DNA of 64,000 nt from an uncultured Acetatifactor sp. (GTDB lineage: Bacteria; Bacillota; Clostridia; Lachnospirales; Lachnospiraceae): assembly GCA_910579755.1 (NCBI GenBank), contig CAJTVB010000005.1, positions 62,001 to 126,000 of the forward strand, given 5' to 3'. This document shows, piece by piece, positions 63,414-64,000 of the stretch (positions are counted from its first letter, which is position 1; the number at the start of each line of letters is the position of its first letter). The notes below the pieces were generated by a model. That model did no database searches. It worked only from the letters and a program-made list of their open reading frames with translations, and was not told the DNA's origin. Made by a program: the position numbers and the translations under genes.

Positions 63414-64000
63414 CTAAAACATCTTTTTCAGAGCCGCTTTCAGAACGGCTCCGGAATCCATGTTTTCCAGCCCTTCTATGGCGTTTACAGCCTTTACCGC
63501 CTCAGAACGCCCGTAGCCCAGAGACACCAGAGCTTCCACTGCCTCTTTTTTCTGAGGGCTTGCGTCATCCGGCTCGAAGCCTGCGCCGTATTCCCGGATA
63601 TCCCTGTCGATCAGAGCATCGTCGATACGGATCTTGTCCTTCAGCTCCAAAATCAGGCGCTCTGCCGTCCTGGTTCCGATGCCCGGCGCTTTTGAGATGG
63701 CCTTCGCATCTCCGGACATAATGGCATACCGCAGAGAATCCGCATCCAGTGCGGAGAGGATGGCCAGCGCGCCCTTGGGCCCTATTCCGTTTACCCCAAT
63801 ACACTTCCGGAACATTTCAAGGTCGCCGGCGGACAAAAAACCGAACAGCTGAAAGGAATCCTCCTTTACGCTGGTATAGGTATACAGCTTCACTGCTTCT
63901 CCTACCCGGGGAAGCCTGGAAGCCGTGTCTGCGGATATGTTCACATTGATGCCCATACCTCCTACATCGAGCACAACATTATCCTCTGCCAGACTGTCAA
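63414..64000 (-). CDS. ruvA: Holliday junction subunit RuvA (5' truncated at window end)
   Basis: The frame runs to the edge of the window, so the N-terminal start lies beyond it. Visible parts are DSLAEDNVVLDVGGMGINVNIS, then KLYTYTSVKEDSFQLFGFLS, then the helix-hairpin-helix IGVNGIGPKGALAILSAL and GIGTRTAERLILELKDKI and the C-terminal helical domain (EALVSLGYGRSEAVKAVNAI). It binds Holliday junctions and recruits RuvB. The upstream gene is unknown from this window. Confidence 0.95.
   Translation of the reverse strand, partial: DSLAEDNVVLDVGGMGINVNISADTASRLPRVGEAVKLYTYTSVKEDSFQLFGFLSAGDLEMFRKCIGVNGIGPKGALAILSALDADSLRYAIMSGDAKAISKAPGIGTRTAERLILELKDKIRIDDALIDRDIREYGAGFEPDDASPQKKEAVEALVSLGYGRSEAVKAVNAIEGLENMDSGAVLKAALKKMF

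Noticed and set aside
1..64000. tRNA, rRNA, transposase, integrase or phage structural genes
   Set aside because: None were seen on either strand while reading the window; a tRNA scan was not possible, so short RNA genes could still be missed.

Overview
The window looks like a chromosomal segment of a spore-forming, low-to-mid GC Firmicute, most likely a gut Lachnospiraceae (Clostridium cluster XIVa). The reasons are the protein families (HisZ/short HisG histidine synthesis, GerW and YlbJ sporulation proteins, DUF4299 and BlaR1-like proteins), strong AGGAGG-type ribosome binding sites, frequent TTG/GTG starts, and Bacillus-like gene orders such as rpmB-yloU-yloV-recG and rsmD-coaD. Nearly every gene is on the minus strand. 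No rRNA, tRNA, CRISPR array, transposase or phage gene was seen, and no stretch longer than about 300 bases lacks a gene or gene remnant.

Region 1 (1-15 kb) is accessory in character. It opens with the end of a BlaR1-like sensor peptidase and a small conserved protein of unknown function. Then come minus-strand genes of defence or polymorphic-toxin-immunity flavour: a membrane-anchored protein, a SUKH-domain protein that may be truncated, frameshifted remnants, a lipoprotein, a DUF2185-DUF4241 fusion, a DUF4299 protein, and an AT-rich XRE regulator with a BtrH/C39-like C-terminus. It ends with a two-gene chaperone unit: an HscC-type Hsp70 and a giant J-domain protein whose HPD motif reads HPE. 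An interspersed palindromic repeat lies between two of these genes and forms part of a coding end.

Region 2 (15-23 kb) is one tight minus-strand operon: MoxR ATPase, DUF58, a TgpA-like membrane protein, a TIGR03960 radical SAM protein, its DUF2344 partner, a short RNase G and a Nudix hydrolase. Region 3 (23-27 kb) holds a small membrane protein and a HelD-type helicase carrying an extra C-terminal domain that resembles the N-terminal domain of GH31 glycosidases.

Region 4 (26.8-31.9 kb) is a histidine operon, hisZ-hisG-hisD-hisB-hisIE, with a near-consensus promoter and a terminator; its last gene has an extra HisA/HisF-like domain. Region 5 (31.9-41.7 kb) is housekeeping: RecU, pseudouridine synthases, YgiQ, a HAD phosphatase, YlbJ (plus strand), a cell-wall amidase, a coiled-coil protein, CoaD and RsmD.

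Region 6 (41.7-54.7 kb) contains type II topoisomerase subunits (ParC/ParE-like), DegV (FakB-like), RecG, FakA, Asp23, divergent rpmB, a coiled-coil protein with a J-like tail, a 46-residue membrane protein, GerW, DUF2953, and a second Nudix protein. FakA and the DegV protein probably form a fatty-acid kinase. Region 7 (54.8-59.4 kb) is an exporter-like cassette: a secreted His/Cys-rich small protein under a consensus promoter with a palindromic operator, two large FtsX-type permeases and an ABC ATPase. Region 8 (59.4-64 kb) is U32 peptidase-family protein, ZapA, RuvB and the start-truncated RuvA.

The best candidates for something undescribed are the HscC/J-protein/immunity-like island, the HelD-GH31N fusion, and the secreted-peptide ABC cassette. 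All assignments come from reading the sequence without searches.
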